In this document: in pieces, positions 11,172 to 21,974 of the stretch
Layout: each line of letters begins with the position of its first letter
Position numbering within the stretch: position 1 is the stretch's first letter
Notes under the pieces: model-generated
Database searches by the model: none
Told to the model about the DNA's origin: nothing
The model's input: only the letters and a program-made list of their open reading frames with translations
NCBI GenBank assembly: GCA_029641185.1
Contig: JAPWGK010000002.1
Span: forward strand, 1,240,001 to 1,304,000
Reading direction: 5' to 3'
Source of the DNA: Pseudofabraea citricarpa
Taxonomy: Eukaryota; Ascomycota; Leotiomycetes; Helotiales; Dermateaceae
DNA: 64,000 bases
Translations under genes and position numbers: made by a program

Positions 11172-13233
11172 TTACGAACTCTCGGCTTCGATGGCCATGA
11201 GGCCACTCCGGGTCTTGATTCTGACGGGCGCGAGATCTTCCGCCTTTCTCTTGAGGCTTTTGAAGGCCTCGACGATCGGCAGCGTCTTCTCTTCCACCCC
11301 GGGACTGGGACTGGGTGGATCCGACACATCGATCGTGGAGGCATCTGTGAGACTTGCAGACCGGCTGTGACATCTGGCAGGCGGCTTTGCCATGGCGGCT
11401 CTGCGCTCGGCATTGCGACTCTGCTGGAATCTCTCCAGATTCTTGATGGCATTGGAATAGGCCATAGCAGCTGCCTGATCGGCCGACGCGATCTGCGCAC
11501 CTCTCGAGTCGCGAAGGACTCGTCGCAAGATCTTGCCTGTCGGGTTTCGTGGTATGTGATCTATGAACTTGACCGCGTCGATACCCTTGTATCTTGCTAA
11601 TCGCGTGGCTAGGAATGCCTTGATGTCACTTTCAGAAACCTGACTGCCAGCTTTTCGGACGACAAATCCGAGAGGGATCTCTCCTGAAGTATCACGAGCT
11701 GCGACGCCAATGACTGCAGCGTCCATGACCTCTGGGTGCTCTAATATAGCAGCCTCGATCTCAGCAGGGCTCACTTGCCAGCCGCGTACCTTGATGAGAT
11801 CCTTGGTTCTGTCAATAACGTACCACTTTCCCTTTCTGACAAATCCGACATCGCCACTGCGAACCCAGCCATCTGGGGTGAAGGCTTCGGCAGTTGCTGT
11901 GGGGTTGTTGAGATATCCTTTCATGGGATGTGGAGCGCGGATGTGGATTTCACCATGCACGCCATCTTTTCTGATTATCTGGCCATCTCGATCGACAAGC
12001 CTAAACTTAATATCAGCAGTTGTCTCGCTAAAAGTTGAGGAATGCGGCTTACCTGAATCTTGTTCCTGGGAGAGGCTTACCCACGCTACCGCTATGATCG
12101 TTCGCCTTTTCTTGCCAGGTTGTGGCCCAACCGGCTTCGGTCATTCCATAGACTTGCAGAATCCGGGCTTCTGGGTGCAGTTTCTCATAGAGTTGCTGTT
12201 GCATTCCATCTGTAGCACACGACCCACCAACGTGGATCGATCGCAAAGATTTCAGTAATCCGGTATGTTTTGATTTCGAGAGAGACATTAAGATTGGCGG
12301 GACAACGACTGTCTTGGAAATTTGGAATCTTTCAATGGCATGCATGAAGGTCTCTTGTTCGTATCGTGGCATGATGTAGCAGGTTGTTCCTCGACGAATG
12401 GGGAGCGCATGCTGGTTTGGAATAGTAAAGACATGAAATGGTGGGATCGCTATGATATGGGAGGTCTAAATTGTCAGCATTAATCATCACCTTTGGGGGC
12501 TTTTGCGACATACCTCTCCCGGAGTCGCTGTGACTCGTCCGATCACCTCAGCTTGCGACACCATATACGAATGGGTCAGGATAGCAGCTTTTGGCAGGCC
12601 AGAGGTCCCACTTGTGCTGACATAGGCTGCCGTCGTGTTTGCAGCATCAACCCCGCGGACCCAATCTTTCTCCCCACAAGCGAGCAGTTTACTCCATGAT
12701 TGGTAGCCTTCTGGTATGGGTTCGCCATGGAGATTCAGGATGTAGATGTTTCCGCTTGAGAGACCACATTCTTTGGCCGCCTCTGTGGCGACTTTGAGAG
12801 TTTTCGGAGCAGAAATCAAGTATTTTGCTTGTGTGGTACGCAAGTGGTGCGCCAGCTCATATGCTGTGTAGCCTGGATTTGCTCCAGTGAAGCAGCCTCC
12901 TGCACCGATAATACCGAGATATAAACTAGTGTAATATATCTACGGCTGTTAGAGTTTGACATAGAGATGGATCGAGTGGTCACTTACATCGTTGAAACTG
13001 AGTACACAGACAGTGTCTCCTTTCACCAAACCATTCTTTTCAAACCCGCATGCAAGCTGCCTGACCGTGGTTCGGACTTGGTTTGCAGAGAGGGATCGGT
13101 CTGGATCTGAGGGATCGATGTATAGCTTTGACAATTAGCACAAAGAAGTCCAGGACTGGTTGAGGTAGTAACTCACTGGTTTATTCTGATCATACTTCTT
13201 CGCCTTTGCGAAGGTCCAAGATACAACGTCCAT
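11172..13233 (-). CDS. AMP-dependent acyl-CoA synthetase / 4-coumarate-CoA ligase-like
   Basis: Five exons, 13233-13177, 13125-12988, 12939-12514, 12465-12053 and 12000-11172, give 620 residues. All four junctions keep frame (NKP/LYIDPSDP, FND/IYYTSLY, TPGE/TSHIIAIPPF, GTRF/RLVDRDGQ). Adenylation motifs run in order: AYVSTSGTSGLPKAAILTH (phosphate loop), QVYGMTEAGW, GWVRSGDVGF (ribose-binding Asp), KVRGWQVSPAEIEAAI (hinge) and NPTGKILRR (catalytic Lys). This is the ANL superfamily, 4CL/fatty-acyl branch: carboxylate plus ATP to acyl-AMP, then thioester. An extension of about 90 residues follows the usual end, rich in Ser/Pro and Lys, and the C-terminus (ESS) is not a peroxisomal PTS1. The next gene is divergent, a TmpA-like flavoprotein (see findings). 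Confidence 0.88.
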
Positions 13234-14400
13234 GATAGCTGACGGGAGAGGCGTCTTCCTTTTGGTAAATAAATAAAAGTATCAAAGGGAGTGAGGTATG
13301 GGAAGTTCAGAAGAGAGTTTCTCTCAAGATCGAGGTCGTCTTTAACCTTTCAGCCTGGCAGCATGTGATGAAAGGAAATCGACACAGGGAGGTAAGCTCC
13401 TTTAAGGAGAGGAGTCAATAATCAATTTAGATGTTGTATGGTTGCTATTTCGATCGTCTCATTGATGAGCTCATTCGAAACCGAAGGTTTCCGGGCCAAA
13501 AGCAAGTACGAAGACCCATCAACTAACAAGCCTCATCAAGGTCCAGGGTAGATGTTTCGGGGGAAAAGACCTCTTCTGTTTGCTGTACCAAAGAACGAGC
13601 TTCCTTTCTTCTTCACGTTCTTGTTTTACGCAAGGGGCTTACTCGCTAGTGCTTGCATCCCACTCATCCGCACAGTCATTGTGTGAGTCTTCTGATGGCT
13701 CACTGCTGACCCTTCCAGAAACACATCCGCTAGTACTGCTACGACGGCACCCAATGTGTGTTGCCAGGAGCGCAAATTTTCTCAAGGCTGTCTTAGTTTC
13801 CAAATTATTGAGGAATGGATGGGTACGGCAGATACCCAAATACCCAAATCGATCATATCCCTTACATGAGGCGCTTGATTGGGGGACCAGTCGCGGCAGG
13901 AAGACGGAGATCAATATCACGGTTGAGATGAGAACGTGCAAGCTCCTGCAGCGGGGATCTGCGTCTAACCCCTCCGGCTGCGGTTGATGGACGACGGTTG
14001 CTATGTAGTGACGGATAGGATGGCTCGCTCGCTCCCTCCTGGCACGAATTTTTCACCTCGTACGGTTTGGTGGCCGGATTACTGTGCTTGTTACTCAGCG
14101 CCTCCCGGCACGGCCTGCCTGGCTGCGGTACCCTTGGACCTTATTTTCGGATCATTGCCGGGGGATTGCGAATCACAGCGAATGTGGCATCGTACGGCCG
14201 GGTGTTTGTTCGTGTGGGTGTATCGTGGCTCGGTGGGCAGTAGCCGTGCATGCATGGTAGGGCAAACAGAAACGTCTCGGGGGTGGCATGGCCAGACCTG
14301 CTATCCGCTATGCCGCGTTCCAAGTTGAGATTGGGCGTTGATGATGGTCTCGGCAGTGTTTTTGGAATCAGCATGTTTGTGGGTGGCGCTGGCTGTCAAT

Positions 14401-14450
14401 GTTGTCAGTGACAGTGTTGGCGTTGGTGTTGGTGTCAGTGTCAGTGTCTG
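14401..14450. repeat. GTTGGY/GTCAGT degenerate tandem repeat
   Basis: GT-rich short repeats with 6-base periodicity in the divergent promoter. Confidence 0.6.
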
Positions 14451-14766
14451 TCATGAGCAGAAGAAACAATAATATGGGGAGGGTGGACGGAAAGGGGGTC
14501 GAGTGTCTCCAATAAGAAGTTTCGCAGCGCTGCGGGCCGGATACCGCGTCCCTGTGTCCCGGTAGCGAACGAACGGGTGTCCTGTGCCTTTTTCGTCCTT
14601 GCTGTCTGTCCTTCTTCCTTCTGTCCTTACTGTACACGCCGCAGCTGGGCACTTACTGACTGTACAATGTACATGATGCAGCAACCTCTGTGGAATGACA
14701 GAGTAAGATGGCAACTGTCCTTTAATCGAATTCTCTATCCCTTAATCGGGTACCAACACCAGACAA

Positions 14767-14810
14767 CCAGCATCCAGCATCCAGCAGCCAGCAGCCAGCA
14801 GCCAGCAACC
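14767..14810. repeat. CCAGCA/CCAGCAT tandem repeat
   Basis: About seven consecutive CCAGCA-type units, the first two of them 7 bases long. Confidence 0.75.
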
Positions 14811-16142
14811 GCCGCCAAACATCAGACGCCAGCTGCATAAGGGTCTATGCATCTATGCAGCAGCTGATGCATCCATAATGCATACATCCGTTCGTATACA
14901 GCACAAGGCACAGCACAATACTCAGCATATCTATCTGTCATCACCGAAGCTACGGCGAAAGCATATCCCCCTCCACAATCTTATCTTCCGCACCGCATAA
15001 TCCTACCCTACCGTACTCGCACAAAGACGACGCAACCAAATCTTGTATCTATCTGCTTGCAGCAACTGCTCTCTCTGATGCCCTCGTGCGGCACAGACAT
15101 CCCTCGATCTACGCCCGATTCACGAGGCCGATTGGCGACTCACCAGCAAAAATCACAAGGCCATTTGTCGCAAGCTTCCTAATTCCGGGTAACCGTCTGC
15201 GCAGCGGGTGATGTATCAATTCTCACATTCTCACGTTGGCGAGGAGGGCTCGATGCTATTCCATAAACCCCAATCCTGGAACTTGCAATTCATTATGCTT
15301 CAGGAAATGTCATGCTGGAGACGGGCCGGTGCGTATTTGGGATACTTGGATGATCCCAATGCCCTCATCGCAGGGATAGCGGGGCTGAGGGCTGCTGGAA
15401 GCCCATCGCCCATCGGATGTCGAGGTATGCGCCAGCGATCGCCTACTGCAGGGTGGCCCCGCTGACAATGCAGCAAGATTTGTGTTGGTGGAGGAGGGTG
15501 ATGGGTGATGGGTGGAGAGCCCGGAGAACCCTTCGCTAGTTCTGGCCGCCGTACGCCTCTACCACCACCTGGCCCTCGCCTGTTCACAAAGCTTGGCAAC
15601 CATTGAGTGGAATTCGACTCAACGGACTGTGACTTTACACGGACGTTGGCCATTTAGTCAACATGCCGAGCTTAACGCAACACGCCCGGCCACGATGAGA
15701 ACAGTAAGATGCCATGCTCAGCTCCGCCCAGCAACGTCTTTGTATGGCCTTGGCACCCTTCTTTCTTCTCAGCTCATGGCCTTTTCTATGTCCGTTTCAT
15801 GTTAATTTCATACATGCTTTTTGTTTGCTGGCTTGTGTCATCCACCCGGTGCTGAAAGAAATCAGTCTTGTTGTTTCAGTGGTGGAATTCATTTGTAAGA
15901 GCTTGTTATTTGGAAAGAAGTCGAAAAAAAAAAACCAAGGCCAAAGTATCGAAAGGTCGAAAGGGAGTCTATCGAGAGCCAGGGCCGGCCCACCCCCATA
16001 TCGACAGACCCCTTCGAGAGTACGCCCCTGCAGAAGATTTGCCTCACCAGATCCATGTTATCACCTGTTCTCCACTGATCCTCAGGGCGCTTACTTTCAT
16101 ATCCGCCTCATTCAATATTGTCACCTGGAGATATCTGAGAGC

Positions 16143-17900
16143 ATGGCATCTTCCGATCCACCTCGGCTGCCCAGGATCAACAATATCAGGTCTATTACCT
16201 TCCCGTCGCCTCCTTCCTCCAACTATCTACCAACGTCACCACATCTACTCCAGGACTATGTTATGACGATCGCATGTCGTCTGTCTCAAATCTCTGAAAT
16301 ATCCTCTACTGTATCATCGACAAACTCAATCCCTCGAGTCACTTCAGAGACCTCGCTCTCCAATATCCAGTCAATATCAACACCAGATCTCTCAGCACAA
16401 AGCTCAATGTCACGACCACAGCCACTCCTTATTGCAAGGCCTGCGCCGTCAGACTCTGGAGTCTTCTTGCCTCTGACACCAGCGTCGGACAAGCATCCAG
16501 CTCATTTACTGAAGCCGAGTTTGACATCCCTTAGAGAGTCTAAAGTCGTTGATCTTGAGAAGAACTCAGACGAACCGCTCCCCCCAAAGAGAAGAAATCG
16601 TATCCTGCGACATGCCAGGCATACCTTTCTCAATGTCTACCGACGCCTTTTCAGTTTTGTCTTCATCGCCAACATGGCTGGACTTGGGGGGTTGCTCTCG
16701 CGAAACCACCACTGGACAAGATCACCACCCTTGTCAGGGTTCGCAACCGCGGCGGCTGCCAACATTTTGGTGGCACTGCTTATTCGACAAGATTACATCG
16801 TTAACCTGCTTTTCAAGATAACGTGGTTCGTACCACTATCAGCGCCACTACGCTTACGTCGCATGTTAGCCAAGGTCTATGAGTATGGGGGCGTACACTC
16901 TGGTGCTGCCATGTGCTCTGTGGTCTGGTTCTCACTACTCACTGGCTTCCTCACAAACGAATTTGTTCGTGGCCATGTTGCTCCCGACCCCGCTGCCGTC
17001 TTGGTCTTTACCTACGTCCTTGTGCTACTCCTTTTCGTGCTCTGTGTAACGGCCTACCCTCGGTTCCGTTTCAGCTCGCACAACACGTTTGAAAACGTTC
17101 ATCGACTTGGCGGCTGGTCTGCACTCGCCATCTTCTGGGTGGAGATCGTTCTTTTCGTACGCACTCTTCAATCTTCCACTTCCGCCTCGCTGGGTGTCCT
17201 GCTCATTCAGGAACCCGCATTTTGGTTTCTCTTGGTGGCCTCCCTCCATACGATTGCCCCTTGGCTACGTTTGCACAAGATGGAGGTAGAAGCCGAAAAG
17301 CTATCAGATCACGCCATACGACTGCATTTTAAGGAGAAGGTCCCACTCTTTGTTGGACTGCGTATCTCGGATGCGCCGCTGAAGGAGTGGCATTCGTTTG
17401 CTTGTATACCAACACGAGATGGAGGGAAATCAGGGGGTTCCGTCTTGATCTCGGCCGCTGGTGATTGGACTCGCAAGACCATCGCAAACCCTCAGAGCTC
17501 CTACTACGTGAAAGGCGTTCCCGTCACAGGTGTGCTCTGCATGGCTCAGATCTTCCGGCGCGTCGTAATCGTCACGACGGGTTCAGGAATCGGGCCTTGT
17601 CTGGGAGTCATGCAGGATATCCCATCGACAACATGTCGAGTTATCTGGTCGACCCCTACCCCTCTCAAGACGTACGGTCAAAATATCTGCTCTGCTGTCA
17701 CCGACGTAGATCCTGATGCCCTCGTGTGGGATACAAAACTCAACGGACGACCAGATCTCGTCCAAATGGCGTATAACCTATACCGCGACAGCGACGCCGA
17801 AGCTGTCTTCGTCATCAGTAACCCGAAACTCACACGCAAGGTTGTCTATGGCATGGAGAGTCGAGGGATTCCTGCCTTTGGACCCATCTGGGACTCGTAG
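16143..17900 (+). CDS. TmpA-like transmembrane flavoprotein oxidoreductase
   Basis: A single exon. I start at ATG 16143 (MASSDPPRLPRINN), giving 585 residues. The frame is open upstream to 15714, but that part reads like low-complexity leader. The first 160 residues are Ser/Pro-rich and polar. Six hydrophobic spans follow (from FSFVFIANMAGLGGLL, through VLVFTYVLVLLLFVLCVTA, to FWFLLVASLHTIAPWL), with a His-containing HNTFENVHRLGGW. The soluble C-terminus has LFVGLRISDAPLKEWHSFAC (flavin-side barrel) and VVIVTTGSGIGPCLGVM (nucleotide loop), ending FGPIWDS. This is the layout of Aspergillus nidulans TmpA, a membrane flavoprotein that controls conidiation, and of the C-terminal half of TmpL. Electron donor and acceptor are unknown. 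Confidence 0.8.
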   Translation: MASSDPPRLPRINNIRSITFPSPPSSNYLPTSPHLLQDYVMTIACRLSQISEISSTVSSTNSIPRVTSETSLSNIQSISTPDLSAQSSMSRPQPLLIARPAPSDSGVFLPLTPASDKHPAHLLKPSLTSLRESKVVDLEKNSDEPLPPKRRNRILRHARHTFLNVYRRLFSFVFIANMAGLGGLLSRNHHWTRSPPLSGFATAAAANILVALLIRQDYIVNLLFKITWFVPLSAPLRLRRMLAKVYEYGGVHSGAAMCSVVWFSLLTGFLTNEFVRGHVAPDPAAVLVFTYVLVLLLFVLCVTAYPRFRFSSHNTFENVHRLGGWSALAIFWVEIVLFVRTLQSSTSASLGVLLIQEPAFWFLLVASLHTIAPWLRLHKMEVEAEKLSDHAIRLHFKEKVPLFVGLRISDAPLKEWHSFACIPTRDGGKSGGSVLISAAGDWTRKTIANPQSSYYVKGVPVTGVLCMAQIFRRVVIVTTGSGIGPCLGVMQDIPSTTCRVIWSTPTPLKTYGQNICSAVTDVDPDALVWDTKLNGRPDLVQMAYNLYRDSDAEAVFVISNPKLTRKVVYGMESRGIPAFGPIWDS

Positions 17901-19814
17901 ACTCCGGAGAGTCGGTGATGTATATAACAATAATGATTATGGGTGGTAATTGTTGGAGGGACTTTTTGACTTGCGTGCGCTGGGTGGTCTTCACTTCAAT
18001 CTTGGTATTCACGGTGTAGATGTCTTTTAATTTAGCTTTGGACGCGGGTTTTTGGGTTTTTGGTTTGGAGAGGATTGTGTATATGGATTCTGGGTTTTTG
18101 AGATTTAGGAGTATGGGAAAGGAAGGGCATAAGGACGAAGGACGAAGGAGAATAAAAAAATGTTCTACATCAGGCCTTGGCTTTCTCTTGTGTGCTGGCT
18201 TAGATCTGGTCTAATGACATTTTTGAAATACGCTCCCTCTTTTCAACACGGGGTTAGGAATTATATCGCTGTGTAGTTAATCATTCTCAGAGACGAGAAA
18301 CGCGGTAAGCTAAGACGGATAAGTCCTCAAGTTATTATCTTGAATGGAATCTGCGCATACCCTTCTACTAAACCCGCTGACATAGCATATAGCTTCTTTT
18401 TTTCTCTTTTTTCTTTTGGGCTCGGCATTTTTCGAGATGTACCAGCTACTAAATTGGACATATAATAATCTCTGGTCCTTTTCTTATGGGTTTCAATAGA
18501 TATCCCTCATGTCACACGGTTTAAGCCCAGGTCATACAGGTGCTCTGAGATACAACAGCACGTTTTTCTTCTTCGTTTTGCGTCACTTGGTTGGGGACGC
18601 GTAAGAACAGTGTGGAACGGCTACCTGGTCGCTCGGGATACTATGAATGCGGTTTTCTTTCTATAAATATGCTGCGCTGGATGATGATAGAGCTTAGGTA
18701 TTATAGACAGATTTCTTAGATAAGTAGTACTTACTTACTTAAACTAACCTACTCTGGGAGGGGAATCAGATATTTAAAATTAGTAGCCGTGCTATACCTG
18801 TAGAAGTTAGAATTGAAGGTCGTGATTATCGAGACGCTATAGGTAGCAATAGAAAGAAAGTGCACAGCCACAAGTACAAGTCCGATAACCAGAACAGATC
18901 AATCTCGAACCCGCCTCTGCATGCCAAAGAAATTGTCACCCGGGCTTCGGGTATATATGGCTACGAGTTCAACCCAGACCTGATCTCGACTAACGACCCC
19001 CAAGCCTCCTTAGGCGGCAATTGATTATTGTCTTCCTTACTGTGCTGGCAGCCTCCGATCGATGGTTTCTCACCGGCGACATTCTCATCCTGCCCACTGC
19101 AGATTTTCTTCTCTTCCGGGATGTTTCGAGAGGTTTTTTGTGAGAGGGGAGAGATGACAACAGGGTGTGCTCTAGCAACGAAATACGTCTTGGATGGGTG
19201 GATAGGTTGCTTGCTTGTGCACAATCTCGACCAAAAATCCCCTCGCTTCGTCCGAGCCGCTTCGTACCTGCCACCCCTTCCTGCACCGCGCATTCGTTGC
19301 TCGTCAAGTTCGTGTTCAAGAACGTTCATGGTATCCTTAGCTTTGCTCCGCTCAAGACCGCTGCGGGTTTTATGCTCCCTCTTCCTTATGATTGATGCTA
19401 AATTGTTGACACCGTCGAAATCTTTCAAGGCTCCTCTTCTTTCTCATGCGTTAAGTGCATCCAGAGTCTATATTTCTTTGTTCTTGATGCCTTGGCAACC
19501 ACAGAGGCTCGGATACAGCAGAGTAACGAGTCAGAAGTTGAATTCGGTGTCAGGTTTTTAAATTGCCTGGGGCGGTATTTATTTAAGCTGGTTTTTCCCC
19601 TTGTAGCGCGATAGTCTAATAAGCGCATTTCGAGTCACAAATCTTTCTGAAGGAAATTTTCATGTCCCTCGTCTCGTTACACTTAGTTGTATAGCAGATC
19701 CCGACGTAACATCGAACTCCTCCAGGAAATTAGCACCAAACAGGCCGACGTCCTTAACCTCAAATCTTCTCTCTTTCATCATTCATCCTCCAAAATGATA
19801 CAACATTCATTTGT
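17901..19814. other. Intergenic, tail-to-tail
   Basis: 1.9 kb between the TmpA-like gene and the small secreted protein. An antisense pair of frames at 18961-19561 is open on both strands, and neither looks like a conserved protein. Nothing else is seen. Confidence 0.5.
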
Positions 19815-20406
19815 TCATTCGCAAGGCGGCGGCTTGAACAGATCCGTAAAGTTACCAGTGCAAGTGTCATAGCATCTTGAAAATTTTCCATCAGCTTCTA
19901 CAAGACCAGACTACATCCCACAGCCACAGAGGAAAAAGGAAAGAAGAAAGGACTTACCCTCCATACCACTTCCCGCACTCATTCACCCAGTCCTCACATC
20001 TCTGATTCGGGCACTCGGCTCGAGGCACCAGTGGCTCTTCTTCGCAGGGCGGCGGCTTGAAGAGATCGGTGAAGTTCGCGGTACAGGTATCGTAGCATCT
20101 ACAAATCGAGACGTTTCAGCCAGCCTTCCTTTTCTTTTCTGATTTCTTTTGCAGGTAAGGGGTACATAAGATTGCGTCTGCCAACTTCTTTTCTTTTCTT
20201 TTCTTTTTTATAAAAAGGGAGGGAGAAAAAGAAGAAGAGGGAGATCTTTACCCGCCATACCACCTCCCACACTCATTCACCCAATCCTCACATCTCTGAT
20301 TCGGGCACTCCGGAGTCGTCTCAGCTGGAGCGGGAGCCGGGACGGCGAGAACAAGAGTCGTAGTAGTAGCAGTGAGGAAAGCCGCCAAAGCCGTAGTGAT
20401 CTTCAT
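19815..20406 (-). CDS. Small secreted cysteine-rich protein with duplicated six-Cys module
   Basis: Three short exons, 20406-20252, 20098-19958 and 19875-19815 (introns of 153 and 82 nt), give 118 residues. A signal peptide (MKITTALAAF...LVLAVPAPAPA) precedes two modules at residues 33-71 and 80-118. Each has cysteines spaced C-x4-C-x6-C-x6-C-x3-C-x12-C and one N-glycosylation site (NFT). The modules differ at only 2 of 39 residues (R48/K95, A59/G106). Each is interrupted by an intron at the same place, phase 2, in the second Gly of WYGG. Exon 2 is exactly 47 codons, the repeat period, so the gene grew by exon duplication. I do not recognise the family. Size, Cys content and secretion are those of fungal effector or surface proteins, but function is not deducible. 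Confidence 0.85.
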
Positions 20407-20698
20407 GATTGCGCCGAAGAAAAAAAGTCGAGGTCGTTTAAAAACGAATTAAGTTTTCTGTCAGGAGAAGGCAAAACCAAATCGATCGCGAAACACATCT
20501 GCTTATATACCTACCTACCTACAACCCATCACCCCATTTATATCTCCTCGTATTGTCTTTTGCATATCAGCTCATTTACTCCAAATGCCGCCGTTCCATC
20601 CACGTCATAAATGCAAACAGAAGATCAGCACGACAAGAAAAGAAAAAAAGTTCTTCTTAATTATACTTCTCGTATTCAGATTTAGGTAAGGGAGCCAG

Positions 20699-20714
20699 CC
20701 AGCTGGCCAGCTGG
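20699..20714. promoter_or_regulatory. 16-bp perfect palindrome with paired CAGCTG
   Basis: CCAGCTGGCCAGCTGG equals its own reverse complement and contains two CAGCTG E-box cores. It lies 293 bp upstream of the secreted-protein ATG. A role as a dimeric activator site is inference. Confidence 0.45.
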
Positions 20715-20724
20715 CGGGCTGCAA

Positions 20725-20736
20725 GCAATTAATTGC
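20725..20736. promoter_or_regulatory. 12-bp perfect palindrome GCAATTAATTGC
   Basis: A second perfect palindrome ten bases after the first one. Confidence 0.4.
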
Positions 20737-21974
20737 AGCGAACAGGACGAGAGGGGAGGATATCAAGAAAGGTAGGACGAGGGATTACCCCTCAGATGGG
20801 CACACCTGATAAATGGGTTGGAGTACTTCGTAGCTGGCCAAACAGAGGTTAAATGTACCCCTAGTTCTTAGTCGTGCCGCTTTGATTAAGTTTACCGAGA
20901 ACTGGGTATAGCCTCCTCTTATATTAATCATAGCCTTGGATATCTATGAGGTAAATAAAAGCGGCGAAGAAACACTGACGTTTGATAGGCTGACTACCCT
21001 AGAACCACCCCAGAACATGCTAGAACCTCTTTAACCTCTGTTTCGCCGTAGAGGAAGTAGATGGGACGCGTTTAGTAATAACGTCGAAAACAATTCGTCC
21101 AACTACAGCATCCTCCTCCTTTCTAGGCTAGCTAGCTTTCCCGACCGACTCCAACCGCCAAGTAGATACATAACCGGTACAGTACCTATAGCATAGTCAA
21201 CGGCGAAGTGCAAAGCAAAAACCAAAAACTAAATCGCCTTTTGCTATGAAGTACAGTACAAAGTATTTAAACTCCAGGCAAAAGCCAAGTCTTCTTATTT
21301 CTGAACCCCCAAGTGACCAAGTCCCGTATGTTCCGAATCCATCCATCCATCCCTCTCGAAGAAAGGGGTAAAGTCAGACGGCAACCAATCACAGGAGAGA
21401 CAGATACACCTGGTTTTCTAAAGGCACATTTACGGTACCGTAGCTGAATTATCAAGTACTGCACACATCGTCATGATTTCATTTTGCTTTTCTTTACTTT
21501 TACCAGTAGATGCGATGTTGTCATCACTGACAGCCAGCCTACCAAAAGACTGGAAAAAAAGTGTGGGGAAGATTCAGCCTGAACCTTCTCATATACATGA
21601 TGCATTTAGGCAGAAAGTTGCAGGTGCTTTTAATTTGCTTTAGAGATGCGAGGCGAGGCGATGCGATGTGTTCTATCCTTGCCACGTACATGAGCTTGCG
21701 GGGAGTACATTAGTCGATCAGCGAGCACACACAGAAATGATTAGCCATGAATCGTAAAGATTCATTTAATGCTAAGAATTTGCCCTCGGAAAAGATCTGG
21801 TTGATTAGAGGTACCAACCACAAGATTTGGGAATAGCATCGTGAGATGATTGTATTAGAGGAAGATGGCTAGATGGAAAATAAATCACGCCAGCACCCCT
21901 CCCCAGATGATTGTCCTCTGCACCGGCACCACGTCCCCGGGTTCCGCATGCCCCATAGAAGCAGGCCAAAAGCC

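Larger units (their letters stand above)
13234..16142. promoter_or_regulatory. Divergent 2.9-kb promoter/leader region with tandem repeats
   Basis: Separates the AMP ligase start from the TmpA-like start. It includes GTTGG/GTCAGT repeats (14401-14450) and CCAGCA repeats (14767-14810) and several ATGCAT-rich spots near 14840-14890. The part from 15714 on is open in frame with the TmpA-like gene but reads as leader. No independent gene is supported. Confidence 0.5.
20407..21974. promoter_or_regulatory. Promoter side of the secreted protein; intergenic
   Basis: 1.6 kb upstream of the secreted-protein start and downstream of the Zn2Cys6 gene. It contains two palindromes (separate entries). The frames at 21865-22278 are antisense to the regulator. 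No other gene is seen. Confidence 0.5.

Noticed and set aside
13580..14840. Several frames of 80-135 aa in the divergent promoter
   Set aside because: They overlap on opposite strands, carry simple repeats, and show no recognisable motif.
18961..19561. Open frames on both strands (155 aa minus, 177 aa plus)
   Set aside because: They overlap antisense, lack family signatures and splice-compatible extensions, and neither shows coding-like bias over the other.
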